64,000 nt of DNA, taken from contig NMRA01000593.1 in the NCBI GenBank assembly GCA_002633005.1, positions 1 through 64,000 of the forward strand. Direction: 5' to 3'. Origin of the DNA: Phoronis australis. Lineage: Eukaryota; Phoronida; Phoronidae. The translations under genes were made by a program, and so were the position numbers. Each line of letters begins with the position of its first letter. The stretch's first letter is position 1. Of this stretch, positions 1 through 12,819 are shown piece by piece. The notes under the pieces were generated by a model. The model did no database searches. It was given only the letters and a program-made list of their open reading frames with translations, and was not told where the DNA came from.

Positions 1-286
1 GGGTAGGTGTAGGCCTTTAGTGTGAGTACCATGTGGCCCATTGTCTTAATTTAATTTTCTATCGGGGTGGACCGCATTTACAAAATGTGGTACGGAGATT
101 TCCTTATTTCACATGCTCAAGTGAGTATGCTTAATGTAAAACAACTGAAGTATACTCGATACTCAAACGCCTTGACGACTGAGACAACAGTACTGATCCT
201 TGAAAACTGAATGCCGCGAAACACAAAGTTGGCAAGCTCAATGCTATGAAAAGACTTCAGGAAAAAAGATTTTATTAGTCAATTAC

Positions 287-501
287 CTCTCGTTTCCTGC
301 GACGAGTCTTTCCACATGAGACTGTCACGGATGCCACCGAACAGTCATTCCGTTGATCTTTGCAATGTTTGCCTAGCATGTTCGTAATGTGACGTAAGAA
401 GTTCTGTTTAATCTGTTGCATTGTGGCGTTGTCTGAACACGAACCATTTGTACTGTAGTACAGTGCGACGGGGAGTTTTAGATTGCCTGGACGTTCCCGC
501 T
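287..501 (-). CDS. Gene B exon b12: first half of unnamed domain UD1 with polybasic site
   Basis: Exon of 215 nt, phase 1 in (acceptor GTAATTTTAG) and phase 0 out (donor GAG|GTAATT). It reads LKLPVALYYSTNGSC, MQQIKQNFLRHI, QRNDCS, VSCGKTRRRKRE. It is a clear homologue of gene A exon 55064-55284, including the basic run at the exon end, which fits a furin-like R-x-K/R-R site. The second half of the domain lies outside the window. Confidence 0.86.
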
Positions 502-2066
502 CTAAAATTACATAATTTTGGTGCTGGACAACTGGGAAATTATTTGCCATTAAGTGAACACACTTGTCAGTTACGCACTCACTCACACGCAAACGCACAC
601 GCACGAAGTCACGACTCAGCGAAAAAACAATAGTGTAAAAGGAAACATAAAATAGTAGCACTCGGTTTATCCTGACTTTTCAAGTAATTTCATATTATTC
701 TAGTTTTTGCAACTTTTGTTTGTAAAACTGGGTTTTGGAACACGCATTTTACCAATTTCAAACAACACTAAACCTGCTGCTACTCGGTCAGGTCAAAAGA
801 AGCGGAGAAACTGTATCCCAAACCTGTATACATGTTTTAAAATAAGCCGTGTGGAGGGTTTTGGTAGATATCACTATCACAAGCAATGTACTCTACACAA
901 ACAACTCATTTCTCTGAATCCGGCAAGTTGGCACGTTGGTGAAGTCTCATCAAGTTTACGTAACTATCGTAAGCATGACATACAAAAGTGTTTTTGAGCA
1001 CATTTCACAAGCTGTCACAGCCACCAAGAACAGTTTAAATCATAATATGATGGCAAAACGGTGAGTCCGTTACAGATCACACAAAATGGCGTTTTTCTTT
1101 GTTCGTCGGTTTCTTCGAAAAAAGCTGAAGATTTTCTCGGTGTTTGAATCTTCAGACAGCATATTCATTCATAAACCTGTGTCTCAGGTTTTGGATTAGA
1201 GGTTTCATTGACTATTATTGTTTGATTCAGGATTAAGAGTCACGGCGTTTTTGAAAAAGTGGTTGCAAATAAAGAGTTTCAGATTAAAAAAGCGTTTCGT
1301 TTTATTCAACATCCCAGTCAGTTTTGGAGCAAATTTCTCAAAGTTTTGTTGCCCAAAGTTTTCAGGATGTAGGTTAATAGAACAATTTATTATTGGTGTG
1401 CCTTTCAAAAACAGCATTTTTTCACCCAAAACACCGACTAATGGGACCACAACAATTCCACAATGTCGTGGATTGACGTATATGAATTTGTTTTGACTTC
1501 TACATTCAGAAAACATATATTTTCATGGGTTGACAGTGGTTATAGTTAAGTAGACATTTTAGTATAAATATAGCATAGCAATTAGTTAAACATAACCTCA
1601 ACTCGGTAACAACCTGCGCCTACTTACAATCGGATATTGTTTCTTACATGTAGGTGCAGATTATTGTTGTTGTCATTGTTGTGATAACAATGTATTATTT
1701 ATATGATTTCTATTCTGTGGCTAGTCTGCCATTAGCGGCCGTGTCACTCTCCCTCTCTCCCTCCCTCAGTCCCTCCCTCCGCTATACCATAGACTATAGA
1801 ACAGTGATGGCCAATTCTGTGTATTCTCAATGCACACAATCTGTGTATCGTGAACAACACCATTGGCCGAGATGTCATTTCATTAGTGATGCTTTGCGTG
1901 AGTTTCTGTTTTACTTCCGGCAAGTCGTCTGCTCACTAAGAGAAACGTGGCGCCTCTTCTGGGAATTATTTGTCAACGTATCCGAGTTAAGAATCGGTTG
2001 TCTGTGATCTGTGCAAAAGGAATGGTAATTACGATCGAATCATGTCACACAACGAGTTCAACTTAC
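502..2066. other. Intron between b11 and b12
   Basis: 1.6 kb, AT-rich, with the CCCTCC tract noted. No conserved frame or RNA gene was seen. Confidence 0.6.
1746..1780. repeat. CCCTCC-rich simple repeat
   Basis: CTCCCTCTCTCCCTCCCTCA and onward within the intron between exons b11 and b12. Confidence 0.75.
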
Positions 2067-2249
2067 TGACGCAATCCGGTACGATAATGTTCGACCATCG
2101 ATTTCCGTGACAAATGTACGTCCCCGAATGCTCTACTGGAGGAACGTCGAAACCGGATTTGCAAGCAATTGAGCAAATCTTCGAAGCTCCCAAAGAGATG
2201 CAGTTCAAGGAACCGTTAGCAGGAGAGTCCAAACTGCCACACGATGAAA
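2067..2249 (-). CDS. Gene B exon b11: six-cysteine CCP/sushi domain
   Basis: Phase 1-1 exon of 183 nt: SSCGSLDSPANGSLNC, KICSIACKSGFDVP, YICHGNRW and IIVPDC; acceptor TTTTTTCAG, donor A|GTAAGT. It is the positional equivalent of gene A exon a3. The intron here has a normal GT donor, unlike the GC donor in gene A. Confidence 0.9.
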
Positions 2250-3661
2250 CTGAAAAAATATGGATATAAGTTTTGGTGATGTGAATGTGTATATAGATGT
2301 ATGCTGAGCAATTCTATTATGGAGCATTTTGAGATTGACAGAGGAAGCAACATGGCCATGAAGCGCGACTTTGTAATAAATTTGAACATTTAATTTAAAA
2401 TTCTCCAAATTCAAACAAACACTATGTAAATGGATTGATTAAATCCAAAAAGAAATAGGTAGCGCGTGATGTATCCTGAAAAAGTGCAAGCACCTATGTC
2501 GACATAAGAAAACGACTTTGCTCATTTACAAGGGTCCAATCCATAGATTCACTAATCTATAGTCAACAGACTTTTGTATATGTCCATGTGTTACATTACA
2601 TTAATCGAAATGCTTGCATGCGGTCGTCTGCTTAGAGCCTCTATTCAAAATATGATTGGTTGAACCGAAAATCTTTGTGAAGCAGATTAATTGTTTCAGG
2701 TACTGGTACCAGTACGTCATACATTGGACCAAGTTAACTTGTATGAGCGCCGTCTGGTTGAGGGCAATTTTCACTGTTTCTTAAAACTATAACCTCTTTG
2801 CAATTAGAAAAACAGTGAAAATCAATCTCAAACACTTATAATACATTGGGAAGCTAAAAAAAAACTTTTGGAAATCAAATCCAAATGGCTCTGTATTTGC
2901 AACGTTTTCGGTTTCATGCCAGCTGATGTAAGCTCTCGTTACAGTGCACGTGCAAGAAACGTGTTTTAGACCTGCAACCGCTATGCAATCGGTTCCAGCT
3001 TGTTTCTAACCGTTATGAGAAGTGATTTCTGGGTTTACAAAGAAGTGACAGTTTGTAATTCCTTGAGGACTTGTCGGTGGATAAAAGTACCCACAGTTGT
3101 AAGTCAACGTGTAGACCCTACTCTCAAGCGTGAGTGGTCGACCTGACAGTTCTTTCGAAAGCATTAATCACCTCCAGTTTGACGCAACAATGTGAGAACA
3201 AATTAGTAACGGTAAGTGATTCAAATCAACAGCTGCTTTTAAATTAGTTATGGAGGGCGGGTTTCAAACAAAAATGGGGAACAAAATCCTGGTAATAAAG
3301 ACCTCAACACCTTTAACTTCGGTGTACACGAAGCAAGTTTGTAACTGTTAACTCACCAAAGGAGTGTCCAATAACTGCATTCCGTAAATATTACACTCGC
3401 AGAAACCATAAGAGTCTATTTGCCTAATTTCAGAACTTGTGATTCTTCTGACAAACTCAAAATGTATAATGTTGATATATAGTTACCTTTGCCCTGACCT
3501 TGGGATGTAGGCACTCAATCTCATTTTGGAAACGACTGCAAGCATGCTTGGAATATTGCAATTTTCTTTTAGGTCTGTGCATTACATAGTATGCAGACTG
3601 TCACAATTTACCATATATTGCGTTACGATACCATCAACGTAAATTTTCCCTACATACTAAC
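2250..3661. other. Intron between b10 and b11
   Basis: 1.4 kb of AT-rich sequence in which I see nothing beyond short stray frames. Confidence 0.6.
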
Positions 3662-3913
3662 CGTCTATAACGACAGTAAAGCTACAACTGCTTTGTCTTC
3701 CAATTTCTTCATCAGTTCCTGTACACTCGACAAGGTAGTCTCCAGCGCCCAACATAGCTACATCATCTTTAAATTTTCCAAGGCAGGTAGTATCTAATGC
3801 GTCCCCTCGAATGGATGTGAATGTAGGCTTCGGAACCGTGACCCGGTTGAGCGCTTTTGTCGAGGAAATATTCAAACCGTCCGAGCAATTTGACACTGTT
3901 GGCGGTAGATTCA
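3662..3913 (-). CDS. Gene B exon b10: HYR domain
   Basis: Phase 1-1 exon of 252 nt: LPPTVSNCSDGLNIS, TVPKPTFTSIRG, LVECTGTDEEIGRQSSC and FTVVIDG; acceptor CATTTTTAG, donor G|GTTAGT. It is nearest to gene A exon a2 (PKPTF.S.RG, CTGTD), so these two are positional equivalents. Confidence 0.9.
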
Positions 3914-6900
3914 CTAAAAATGATGTAGTTGTTAACACACATATACATAAATTAAGAATAGTCGTACATATTGTTAGCCTGACAATGCGCTCACAGGGTT
4001 ACTCTCTGTATTCGTGCAGATGACACATCACATTAACAAAAATGGTCATACGCAAAATCTGTAGTTGGCACCACGGGAGCTCATCTCGAACATTTTAGCA
4101 CGTATCTCGTATACGCTATATGTAATAAAAGGACAGTAACTTCACTACAACGATTTACCAGAACTCGAAATGCGAGGTTGTGAGTCTCGCCACAGCGTGA
4201 CGCTGTTGCTGATCAATGGCTACCCCGTGATTGGATGCTGGGCCACTCATTGACAGTGAAATTTTGACCGGGAGAGCAGCCACTCGCAGGGTAGCCAATT
4301 GATCGGCAAGAGCGTTACGTAGTGGTGAGATTGACAACCTTCAGAGATTGTAACACAGCTGGAAGCAAGAACTTACACCTCCTTCATTACATAGTTATAG
4401 CGAAACGAATAATTAAAACCTTTTGTCCAAATTGTTTAAAAAGCATTGAAAGAGGTAACGTTTTTGACTTGTACAAATTAAAGTTGTCAATTTCTATAAT
4501 AATAGGGAAAATACTAATGAAGAATGGCACGTAAGCAGTAATAAATGTCTAAATAAACACTAAGATGGTGACTTGTTTGACGTGAAATGTGTATTAGAGT
4601 GTGTTTGTCGTAATCTTTACTCTTGAAGTCAAAACACAATCGCACCTCAGTTGTCACAAGAGCTCCCATGACCATAAAGGCATCTACAGACAGTACATGT
4701 AAAGGTGTCTCAGTGTTCACGTAAACGTTTTTGAGGGTAAGGTATTTGATCTCAAGCTTATTACTTCGGAAACTTTTGAGTCAAATGTCGTGAAGCTTTT
4801 ATATTTTCTGATGAAAGATCACAGACAATGTCCTGAACAAATAGATATATGATAGGTGCTGTATTACATTTAATTCGTTTGTATGTACTTCATATTCTGG
4901 TAACGCATTGCAGTTGATGAATGTCTGGCGTACCAACGCCACTTACGAAAACTTAAAAATACCGTGCATGTCAAAATGTTAAGAGACGTGTTGTTTTGTT
5001 ACGTTTTACGGTGACAACTGTGTTATTTGATGGTACCAGTATATCATTCCTTTAGGATGATAGATAGGTCTACTTATGCTGTCTGTAGGGATTTCTATTT
5101 TGTGACAATCAACCATTCAATAATGTCGAAACTTCGCAGGAAACTTAGAAACAATCCATCTGGGAACATAAAACTTGAAACATTAAATGAATAGTTGTGC
5201 AGCAGTGTATTGTAAAGCTTCGATGAATTTCTAAAGTTTCTAGGTGTATTTTCGTGTCTTAGCATCTGCAATGGAAATATTATTAGAAAAATTTCACTGG
5301 GTTAATCACAGCATTGGAAAATAACTGAAAACTGTGTTGGTTTACAAAAACTGAGACAAGGACTGTATGGCAGAAAGCAAGGGAGAGTCGAAAAACGCTG
5401 CTAGCAGACGATTTAGTCAGTAAAACAACACATCCTCGCAATATAGTCGCAATTTCTTGTAAAGACCTTAGTTCGTTGTGTAGGTATATTGTATGCATCT
5501 ATAACAAAATGTTTTCATTCGATTCGAGTCAGATTTTTGCTTGATTTTGTCGCAGACGTTCAGTACTTGGCAAATGACCTGTTTATGGTGACCCAGATTC
5601 AAATTAGCAAGGCCTAGAATTACTTGCCTGATCACCGTGCGTCAGACTTTTTAAAGTTTATAGCTGTTAGAGCTTTAAAACTGTCTTTCAAGAACGACGC
5701 CTTAGAACACTGTTTAACCCACATGAACGAGCCCAATCAAAGTTGCTGCCGTACACGCAACTTTAATCCACCAGTAGACTGCACACCAACGATGAAATGC
5801 GACCTCTAGCGTTGTTTACAGATTGTCTACTTTACACTATATGACGCCATAGTTCTAGGTGTATTCATGGGCGGCGCACCATAGGGGGCTGGGGGGCTAT
5901 AGCCCCCTTTTTCAGTGGTACGCCGCACGTGGTCTATAGGCGGTGCATCACAGGGGGCTGAGGGGACTTTAGCCCCCCCACTTTTTTCAGTGCTGCGTCG
6001 CCCATGTGTAATGAATGCCTGCCTTTGATGAAATATGTGTTTGTACACCAGTTTATACATATTGACAACTTTTACTTCATGCTGTCGACGCTGAATGGTT
6101 GCCAGTCACTTGAAGTATGTCTGAAAAGTGTGCCTCCTGGAGGTGATGCTTGCTTTAATGGTATCAGTCAACTCAATCAAACGTGCTAATGCGATTTTTT
6201 TGTTAGTGGTACAAATACGGAGTGCAGTGGAGACGACGGTGAATGGACACTGTAGAAGAAATTAAAATGAAACAAACGGCTGAAAAGGCATTTTTGGGGG
6301 TTGCTTTGATAGGATTGAGGTAGAGATATAGTATAGCAAAAATGTGTGCTGTTTTTGTGATTTTAAAAATATATCGCCGATTTTTAACAATCAAATTCTA
6401 CTGAAATTGAGGCGGTAATATCAAGAACTGATTAGTTGTTGGGCGCCATGAACGTGTCAGACGTTGGCGGATTGTGGAGAGTGGCAGTGAAAGCCGAAAT
6501 GGAGAAAACAAGGACAATTCTTATGGGAGTGTGCGAGAAAAAGGGGCGAGGAGGGGAAACAAGTTGGAGGAATGAACTTACTAGAATGACTATTTAGGAT
6601 TGGCAGTACTGTGTTGTTAGACATCATGAATGACACTGTCCTTGGCCTCACTGATTTTATGTGGAACAAAATGAAAGCAAATCAGCACACATTCAGGTAA
6701 AAAAGCAGTATTTTTGTATGAAAATTCGCCAAACAACTGAAGTTTTGCCCGTGATATTTTTCGATTTTTGTCTAAATCTGTTTATTAGCGTACTTTATTC
6801 ATGCAAAATACATCACATGGTTTTGTAACATGTAGCATTTGTACACTATAGCGTCGTTCAGAAATTTACTACTATTGTTTCGAGTAAGTTTGAATTTACT

Positions 6901-6930
6901 TCCAAAACAGAAACAGAATATTTAAATTAC
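3914..6930. other. Intron between b9 and b10
   Basis: 3 kb. It holds the hairpin repeat at 5860-6005; the rest shows no domain-like reading on either strand. Confidence 0.6.
5860..6005. repeat. Two tandem units with GGGGGCT/AGCCCCC hairpins
   Basis: Each roughly 75-bp unit has CATAGGGGGCTGGGGGGCTA or CACAGGGGGCTGAGGGGACT followed by AGCCCCC and a T-rich run ending TTTTTCAGTG. Within each unit the G-run and C-run can pair. No coding sense. Confidence 0.6.
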
Positions 6931-7128
6931 CCCAACATTCCGGAGGATTAGGCTGTCCTTCCCAGTTACCACTGCTTCCACAGGTGTACTTCGCTCTGAT
7001 GCGATGTGCTATTGGTAATATGTATCCAGGTAGACACGAGTAGGTGCAAACCCCTCCATAGAGTTCGCTAGTGCAGTTGACGTAACCGTGGGCGATATTG
7101 GCTAGGAGCGTTTTGTTGCACTTAGTAA
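6931..7128 (-). CDS. Gene B exon b9: CCP/sushi domain (CWG type)
   Basis: Phase 1-1 exon of 198 nt: TKCNKTLLANIAHGY, NCTSELYGG, VCTYSCLPGYILP, YTCGSSGNW and NPPECWG; acceptor TGTCCACAG, donor G|GTAATT. This is the closest relative in the window of the stop-bearing exon 62276-62470. Confidence 0.9.
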
Positions 7129-7349
7129 CTGTGGACATAAGAACGTCAACTTCTCATTCATAGCACACAATGAATTTAGTACTTTAATGCGGTTTTTGTT
7201 TTGTTTCAACAAGAGGTCAAATTTCTGTCGCTGTGACCTCACTTATAAATATGTGACACTTGCATTACCCGAGGGTGTAAACAATATTTCAACCATATCT
7301 GGTACGAAGAAATGTTGAAAAATCTATTATAGATGAAGAGATGACGCAC

Positions 7350-7517
7350 CAGTACACCCAATGTCTGCACTCCATTGGCCATTTTCACAGATCACAGGGT
7401 TAGGACCAGTCCTCCTGTACCCGTTTTGGCATCCATAGAAACATTGACTTCCATTCACTTCTTTACAATTTTGAAGAAATCCATTCTCGGGACTACGCAT
7501 TGGTGGACATGAGCTTT
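7350..7517 (-). CDS. Gene B exon b8: CCP/sushi domain
   Basis: Phase 1-1 exon of 168 nt: SSCPPMRSPENGF, NCKEVNGSQCFYGCQNGY, VICENGQW and DIGCT; acceptor TCTTTTTAG, donor G|GTGCGT (weak). There is a sequon NGS. It has no internal Met start and is seen only by splice-aware reading. Confidence 0.87.
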
Positions 7518-9347
7518 CTAAAAAGATAGAATTGAATATGGAAACAGCGGTATCACATTTTCAGAACCAGTTTGATCCCCGTTTCTAGGAGGGGAAACTG
7601 GTTCTCAAAATGCGGTCGCGTTATATCCGACTATTACTACATAAATTCTTGGACATCGCGTATCATGAAGAATCCCCAACTTCTTGCAAAACGAGATATC
7701 ATTTCTAAGATTGTAAAAATGTTTACTCGTTACGGTTTTGTTAGAAAGATATTTAAAAAGTTGCAAATTTAGACATCTAAAAATTTCCAAGTCAAAATGC
7801 AATACTTCAACTGAAAAAATAGTTCCTGAAAGGCTGTTGCAGAATTGCACTCAGGTTCCCGGTCTAAAGTTTGTTACAACAACCGACACGTTACAAATAT
7901 TTGAAACTAAACATTTCCAACAAACTTGAGTTCAATCTTTATTTGCGTCAGATTCAATTTCAAATGGATTTTCAAGTCTTACAATAGCGACGAAACTGGG
8001 GTACATTGCCGGTTATTGCTGCCCTGTTTCATCGCCGACGAGCTGTGTACAGAGCACTCTCACGAAATCAGTCTCATAATATCCCAGAGTTTAATGGCCA
8101 TGGGGTTGGCCAAACCTCAAACTTCGAAATGTAAAATGGTGCATGTACTCGTTATTCTTGACTAGAGTTGGTAATGCAATCAGGGATGCTGTTTTATATA
8201 ATCTGTCTAAAATTTTTACAAGAACATCAAAGCCATCAGCCACTCAAGAAACCACTTTCGAGTTTAACGGGGTTGGTTATACTTAAAATTGCCAATTCGA
8301 AAATGGACCAAGTAAATTGTTCACGAACTTATGGCAATGGTGTCATGCACCAAAGTGCTTCAACACTGTCATTTGAACAGTGGCAAAATGTCCATTTAAT
8401 GTTGGAAAAATATATATCCCACAATCCCACAGTAATATTGATTTAACAATTTCGATAAAATTGCTGCTTGTCTCTTTGTTATCGTAAATTCATATTTATT
8501 GACCGGATCGGCACTTTGCAGGGCCATTCACAATTCACGTTCTCTTCATAATATACAGATCCCTTGATGCAAGGAAACAATATTTATTAACTATTGCAAT
8601 TAAAACCGTAATTCCCCTACAACCGTATTTGAACACTCTCGTGGATAATTCACCGGTTCACCATTGAAGCCGAATCAGCGAGATACAGTAAAAAGCTAAA
8701 ACTTGAAGAATAATTGGAAATATTTCGTATCAAAACAAACCTGAAGGCAGGAATCACGCAATGAAGGAATCAATTCACCCTTTACTCGCTCTTGCAAGAG
8801 AAGCCTGCTTTTACTTGTCGACTACAAAAATTTGCTTGTTTATCCAGTTCCCTATTAAGCGGGAGCTCGTGCATGGCAAATGCAAGACGTGGATTTGCGT
8901 ACTATATGAATGATCATCCCGGACTGTGAAAGTTCTTACAGTGTTTCCGAAAGATTTTCATATGGAATGTATAGAAAGTAAACAGCTTATGAATAGCTCA
9001 TGATAGCACTATAGATGTTACTATAAATTTTAATGCCACACTACAATTTCCATTTTGCCGGCTCGTCTGGGCTAAACAAGACCATTAGGAGCCATACGCA
9101 AATTGAACTATTAGTAATCAATAACAATAATTTTGTAATTAGCTAAAGCATGTCTAAATCTGGGAGTGCAATGTCTTCAACTGCAAATCATAAAAAGGTC
9201 TGTGCAATTCCGGTACAGTTAATCGTTTGTCTCAAGTCGATTTAACTGTTCGGAAGCAAGGTCGTTCAAGTGTATGAATGTTTTTCGATTTCGAAGTTGC
9301 GATATCCAGTACAATTAGTTATGTCGAGAACCACATGCAATACTTAC
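7518..9347. other. Intron between b7 and b8
   Basis: 1.8 kb. Short plus-strand frames at 7.6-8.4 kb have no recognisable features. Nothing else was seen. Confidence 0.6.
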
Positions 9348-9593
9348 GTTCAACGACTATTGTAAAGTAACAGGTGGCCTGTCTGTTGATTTCGTGATCT
9401 GTTGCTGAACAGATAATGATGTGAGAGCCTAGTCCAAATGTAACGACGGCCTTGTAGTTGCATTCCATTTGCAGAACTTTGCTGTCGTGTGCACTGGTGA
9501 AAGTCGGAAATGGGATGGTGATTTGAGTTTGGTCGGTGTCAATGAACAATTCTATGTCACCAGAACAATTGGATATGATTGGCGGCTTGTCCA
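9348..9593 (-). CDS. Gene B exon b7: HYR domain
   Basis: Phase 1-1 exon of 246 nt: KPPIISNCSGDIEL, TIPFPTFTSA, IICSATDHEINRQATC and FTIVVE; acceptor TTTTGTAG, donor C|GTAAGT. It shares PPxxxNCSG and PTFTS with gene A exon a2 and gene B exon b10. Confidence 0.88.
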
Positions 9594-12208
9594 CTACAAA
9601 ACAACGAAACACCAGTCTTGCAATTTCAAGTTCCTGCAATGATTCAAAACAGGTTCATATCCTTACGAAACTTAGAATATCAATTCACCAGTGTTCTTGG
9701 ACTGATTTTCTCATTACTTTGAAATCATATGAATGTATATTAGTGAGCATGCGACGTGTCTGTCACGAAAATTAGGAAGGTTACCATAGTCAAAAGAATT
9801 GAACCAATCATGTCTCGTAAAATTAGAAGGGTGTTTCAAAATGGTTAAGTTTGGTGGTAGCGGGCAAACTTCGTGAAAAGATTTTTAAATATGTACGCCA
9901 ACTACCATTTTACGATTGATCTCTGTCGTAAGATCATTGCGTGATGCATTACTACTGTCGATCGGCAGACTTACGAGAAATAAGTCATACGAGAGTTTAA
10001 AATAGACTCTTCCGGTAATGCGTTTTATATAACTTTAAGCACGTCTGTGACGTCACGATCACGTGGTTGAGATACGATATGTCTGCCGAGTTGCATGGGT
10101 ACGTTCAAAACGTAAGAAACATTCTAATTCGCAAAACCTTCGCGTATATGTTTTCTTTCGCCAGAGATATTGCAGGGCAAACTCTGTGAACATAGTGCAT
10201 TTTGAATATGTAGAATGCGAGCTTATTCACAATTTTGAAAAACTTAGGGGCAGTTAGACTAGTTGCCTCCCATAGCAGAGACTAGACGGCTCTAGTCTAT
10301 TCTGGATCAGGATTGATCATAGAAATAATGTCAAGTAACTCGGCTGCGAAAGCGACAATAAATACTCCAAATAATTACAAGGGCACCAAATGCCCCCTTA
10401 TAACCATATTTTTCTTATACTTTTAATTCCCTGTTGATGGCCGCTGGGTTACGGCAATAGACATGTACAATCTCACCGTCCGAGCATCAACTCACGTGAC
10501 TCTCCAAATATGGAAGTCAATACAGCTTGGAACTTGACTGCATTTTCAGGGCCCGGTCTCTAATCTTTGTACTCGAAACGAACTCGAAACTATTTTTGGA
10601 AATTTCTCTGCTCCTTTTATGCGAACTTAAGATAATTGGTTAATATTAGACTGTGCTCGAATACATTATAGTTTATGCATAGGAGTTTCTAGTTCAAGTT
10701 TGCCCTTGAAGACTCTTATATTCGTGCTACAAACTCGAGTAAAAACTCGAAATTTCGAGTTCAAACTCGAACTTATTGCTTTAATATTGGGTTTAAAAAC
10801 TGTGAACTAAGGGCAAAAAATTATCTACGTAAGTTATTGTGTACTCGAGCATAGAATAATAGACACTTATCTTGAGTTCGCCCAAAAGTAGAGTAGAAAA
10901 TGCCAAACCTAATTTCGAGTTCCATTTCGAGTAAAAAGATTGGAGACCGGGCCCAGTTTTCATAGAATGTCAATTGTTTCAGAAGATTAGATTTTGGTAA
11001 GCGTTCATCATGGCGATTTCTTTGGTCGGTTGCATTAGATTAAAACGTATTACTGAATGTGAGATACATACCCATCGAATGATATAAAAGTGTTACTCAA
11101 AATCACTAATAGTTCTACAATCGTCCCATGTGAGACCCTCGCAACATATATCACACGATATTTTGTCGAGCAGTGATAACAATGAAACGACGGAGAGGCT
11201 GTCGTGTCATCATCGTTTGCGCACTCGTCTTTGTCGTGCGACTGTTGTGCAATATTATAACCATAGGCGGATGGAGGAAGTCAAAGAGCCTCCTACGGAC
11301 ACAAAAGGTCATCAGTATGCTGCTTTTAGGATTCCCTACATAAATGTGATTGTCACCCTTTACGACATCCCAGATCCTAAATTGATTGAAAGAGAATTGG
11401 ATAGAAAATCATCCAGTGATATTTCACTAGTCGTAGAAGCTTTCTACATCTGTTGGAAACAAAAACGTTGTGCGACGGTTGCGAAATATTTGATTGCGGT
11501 GTGACAATGAGGATGCTGCACGACAACAGTACCCCAGTTGATTCATTTGCTGGACGGATGTATGATGGGGAGACGCTGACACCACAGTCTTACGTCAAAC
11601 GTAAGGCTATTGTAAGACTTTCGAAGGACAATTCTACCAATTACATGTACATGTACATGCTTCCAAACTACTCAAATGTCCTCCGACTTCCGTGCAACCC
11701 ACACGTTGACCCTGCATTTGGCTATTGAGCTGAAGTAGAAAATGCACGATGTTGAAAATTTTTAACATGTTCTGAATCTTCCTGACGACATTCTACGGCG
11801 GTAATTAGGGTCGAAGGATGACAGTCTCACGACTGTGGTGCCATTTCCCTATTTTCCGCCGCAGACATATCGTATACCCAACGTGCGACGTATGTGACAG
11901 GTACTTTATGACAGGCACACTACACTTGCCCGATCGCTTCAATATGATGCCAGCGCTCGGCGCTTGTCATAGGCCAATAGTGTGATTGCAAATTATACGA
12001 CCTACATGTACATGCATCTTCCAAGACCTTGGACTACGAAAATGCAAACATATCAGACAAAGGTACGACTGCTTTACCGTCGTTGCTTCTACTATGTCCG
12101 ACTGAGCGTGAGACTGGGTTAAAGAACCACGATGTCTTTATCTTAGTCATGGTGCTTTGCAAACAGGACACTAGGGATTGTAACAGGCTATAACGAGCAC
12201 ATTCTCAC
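9594..12208. other. Intron between b6 and b7
   Basis: 2.6 kb with the complete MITE 1 copy. Two overlapping plus-strand frames at 11130-11728 (124 and 91 codons) have no recognised family. Confidence 0.6.
10549..10954. mobile_element. MITE family 1, complete copy
   Basis: A 406-bp element with terminal inverted repeats starting GGGCCCGGTCTCTAATCTTT and, inverted at the right end, GGGCCCGGTCTCCAATCTTT. Similarity goes on for about 45 bases (TACTCGAAA, ACTCGAAA). The inside is rich in ACTCGAG-like words. No coding frame. Related pieces lie at 30917-31293 and 18745-18850. Confidence 0.75.
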
Positions 12209-12397
12209 CCCAACATTGCGGTAAAGTTGTAGGCTCCCACAAAGCGTCGCTGCTGCATGTTAAGGTAGCACTGTCAGCTAAACTATCCGGTATGACATAT
12301 CCAGGGTCACAGCAATAATCACACTTGGCGCCATACGTCCACTCTGTGCAGTTGGTCTGTCCTCGTGAAATAGGAGGAGGAGAATGGCAGGAATTAA
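12209..12397 (-). CDS. Gene B exon b6: CCP/sushi domain (CWG type)
   Basis: Phase 1-1 exon of 189 nt: SCHSPPPISRG, NCTEW, KCDYCCDPGYVIP, LTCSSDALW and PQCWG; acceptor ATTTTCAG, donor G|GTGAGA. It precedes the HYR exon 9348-9593. The upstream and downstream open extensions are intron. Confidence 0.88.
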
Positions 12398-12819
12398 CTG
12401 AAAATATCGAATTCTCATCAGGGTTCCTAAATCGATTTTGTATTGAAAGGGTTTGAAACGGTTGTCGTTCAGAAAGATACCCGTTTCCAATCCTTATTAT
12501 AGATCGACTTCCCCTAGAACTTAGCATTAATGAACGAGATAACAATATCTGAAAATGAGATAACTAAAGGTACACCTCAGTTCATATAGAAAAGGATGTC
12601 TGACGGTGTCTGTAGTGTGATTGTGGTGATTGGGAATCTTACGAGAGGAAAAAAATATAGTTAGATAATATTTTCTCGGTAGCTGCTCTAGCATTCCGTT
12701 GGTAGGACTTTGCAGGTTTTCTGGCAAGACTTTTCTATGCTGCAAGGTGTTTATCGGTGGGACACTGCTGTAAATCAAAAGTTGATCGGTCCTCAAATAG
12801 TTTTCTGTATCGAGGGCGG

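Noticed and set aside
5827-6060. Minus-strand frame with repeated SPPAPYGAPP-like motif
   Set aside because: It is the translation of the GGGGGCT hairpin repeat; it looks periodic only because the DNA is.
11130-11728. Two overlapping plus-strand frames, second with a faint CUB-like look (GRMYDGETLTP, LSKDNST)
   Set aside because: No cysteine pattern, no splice sites linking the frames, antisense in an intron; similarity too weak to call.
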